Assembly (NCBI RefSeq): GCF_900289175.1
Contig: NZ_LT985747.1
Coordinates: 1,887,912-1,951,911, forward strand
Direction of reading: 5' to 3'
Source of the DNA: Paenibacillus faecalis
GTDB taxonomy: Bacteria; Bacillota; Bacilli; Paenibacillales; Paenibacillaceae
Length of the DNA: 64,000 nucleotides
Shown: positions 63,296 to 64,000 of the stretch, in pieces
Layout: each line of letters starts with the position of its first letter
Position numbering within the stretch: position 1 is the stretch's first letter
Notes under the pieces: generated by a model
What the model saw: the letters and a program-made list of their open reading frames with translations, nothing else
What the model was told of the DNA's origin: nothing
Databases searched by the model: none
Program-made: the position numbers and the translations under genes

Positions 63296-64000
63296 ATGAA
63301 GAAAGAACAAATAAAGAGATCGGGCAATCCTTTGTTTCCAGGCTTGTATGCAGACCCGGAGGCTAGAGTATTTGCAGGCCGTTACTGGATTTATCCGACG
63401 TATTCGGCTCCCTATGAAGAGCAGAGACATTTTGATGCCTTTTATTCGACTGACTTGGTGGAGTGGACGAAGGTGGAACGAATATTGACAATGGAGGACA
63501 TTTCCTGGGCATGGCGAGCATTATGGGCGCCTTCACCTATTGAACGAGATGGCAAATACTATTATTATTTTGCCGCCAACGATATTCAATCCGATCAGGA
63601 TGTAGGCGGTATCGGTGTTGCAGTTTCGGAAAAACCGGAAGGACCGTTCCGGGATGCGCTCGGCAAACCATTGATCAATCAGTTCCATTTCGGAGCACAG
63701 CCAATTGATCCTCATGTATTTATGGATGACGATGGCACAGCGTATCTCTATTATGGAGGTTGGGGACACTGCAACGTGGTCAAATTAAATGACGATATGA
63801 TCAGTCTCGGCACTTTTGATGACGGAGAAATATATAAGGAGGTTACTCCAGAGCATTTCGTTGAAGGTCCGTGTATGATAAAGCGCAATAACGTTTATTA
63901 TTTCATGTGGGCTGAAGGAGGCTGGGGTTGCCCGGATTATTCTGTTGCCTATGCCATATCGGATTCGCCGCTGGGGCCATTTGAACGGATCGGGAAAATT
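63296..64000 (+). CDS. GH43 family glycosidase (partial, runs off window)
   Basis: 235 codons are visible, with no stop before the edge; the ATG follows ATAGGAGG. Catalytic residues of the five-bladed propeller are in place: Asp20 in GLYADPEARVF (base), Asp138 in QPIDPHVFMDDDGTAYLYYGG (pKa modulator) and Glu190 in HFVEGPCMIKRNNVYYF (acid). No signal peptide. GH43 enzymes cleave alpha-L-arabinofuranosides, arabinan or beta-xylosides. It lies 26 bp after the GH127 gene, in the same operon. Confidence 0.92.
   Translation, partial: MKKEQIKRSGNPLFPGLYADPEARVFAGRYWIYPTYSAPYEEQRHFDAFYSTDLVEWTKVERILTMEDISWAWRALWAPSPIERDGKYYYYFAANDIQSDQDVGGIGVAVSEKPEGPFRDALGKPLINQFHFGAQPIDPHVFMDDDGTAYLYYGGWGHCNVVKLNDDMISLGTFDDGEIYKEVTPEHFVEGPCMIKRNNVYYFMWAEGGWGCPDYSVAYAISDSPLGPFERIGKI

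Noticed and set aside
1-64000. CRISPR arrays, tRNA or rRNA genes, phage genes
   Set aside because: No regularly spaced repeats, cloverleaf-like segments, rRNA sequence or phage structural genes were noticed on either strand.

Overview
The window reads as a chromosomal segment of a Bacillota bacterium, most likely Paenibacillus or a close relative. This is inferred from gene content: strong AGGAGG-type ribosome sites with frequent GTG and TTG starts, YesM/YesN-type two-component pairs, several CUT1 sugar importers that lack their own ATPase, ROK regulators, and many glycoside hydrolases. No rRNA, tRNA, CRISPR array or replication origin was seen.

Layout. (1) 1-1701: most of an IS1182-like insertion sequence, cut by the window edge. 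It abuts a multicopper oxidase lipoprotein gene (1724-3331, minus). (2) 3567-11646: sensor kinase and AraC-type response regulator, then a sugar ABC importer (binding protein and two permeases) and a GH29 alpha-L-fucosidase. (3) 11907-13186: a CtaG-like and a DUF2243 membrane protein, bracketed by 27-bp direct repeats. (4) 13484-25380: ROK repressor, a decayed and an intact binding protein, two permeases, a ROK sugar kinase, a GH36-type alpha-galactosidase/raffinose-synthase homologue and a large double FAD oxidoreductase. Four related 19-bp inverted repeats lie in front of the two binding-protein genes. (5) 25511-29524: a GNAT enzyme, a divergent unit (DUF4097 lipoprotein against a 46-residue membrane peptide and a GAP-family protein) with a duplicated promoter/operator design, and an amino-acid permease. 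(6) 29740-33184: an AraC regulator fused to a TIM-barrel domain, followed by a UPF0261 (Tm-1-like) gene and a free TIM-barrel gene. (7) 33260-34558: a 5'-truncated chemoreceptor. (8) 34622-39166: a CopB-type ATPase divergent from a BlaI-like repressor, an M56 metallopeptidase and a CcdA-like protein. (9) 39180-42811: AraC regulator divergent from a GH116 enzyme, then a 125-bp IS remnant. (10) 42989-54163: TetR regulator, NCS2 permease, chemoreceptor, SelO, a GH18/acyltransferase/GT2 operon, arylamine N-acetyltransferase and an NAD(P)H-dependent FMN reductase. (11) 54590-64000: a second two-component pair with importer, GH127 and a GH43 gene running off the end.

How the parts fit. Three loci share one plan: a regulator senses a glycan or sugar, a lipoprotein and two permeases import it, and cytoplasmic hydrolases (none has a signal peptide) break it down. 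Likely substrates, by enzyme family, are fucosides, alpha-galactosides and arabinosides. A separate theme is copper handling (multicopper oxidase, CopB, BlaI/M56 pair).

The observations judged most worth following are the AraC-TIM barrel fusion regulator with its Tm-1-like partners, the conserved operator pairs in front of the duplicated binding-protein genes, and the two mirror-image 19-bp-spacer promoters at 27013-27093. All family names come from reading motifs; no database search was run.
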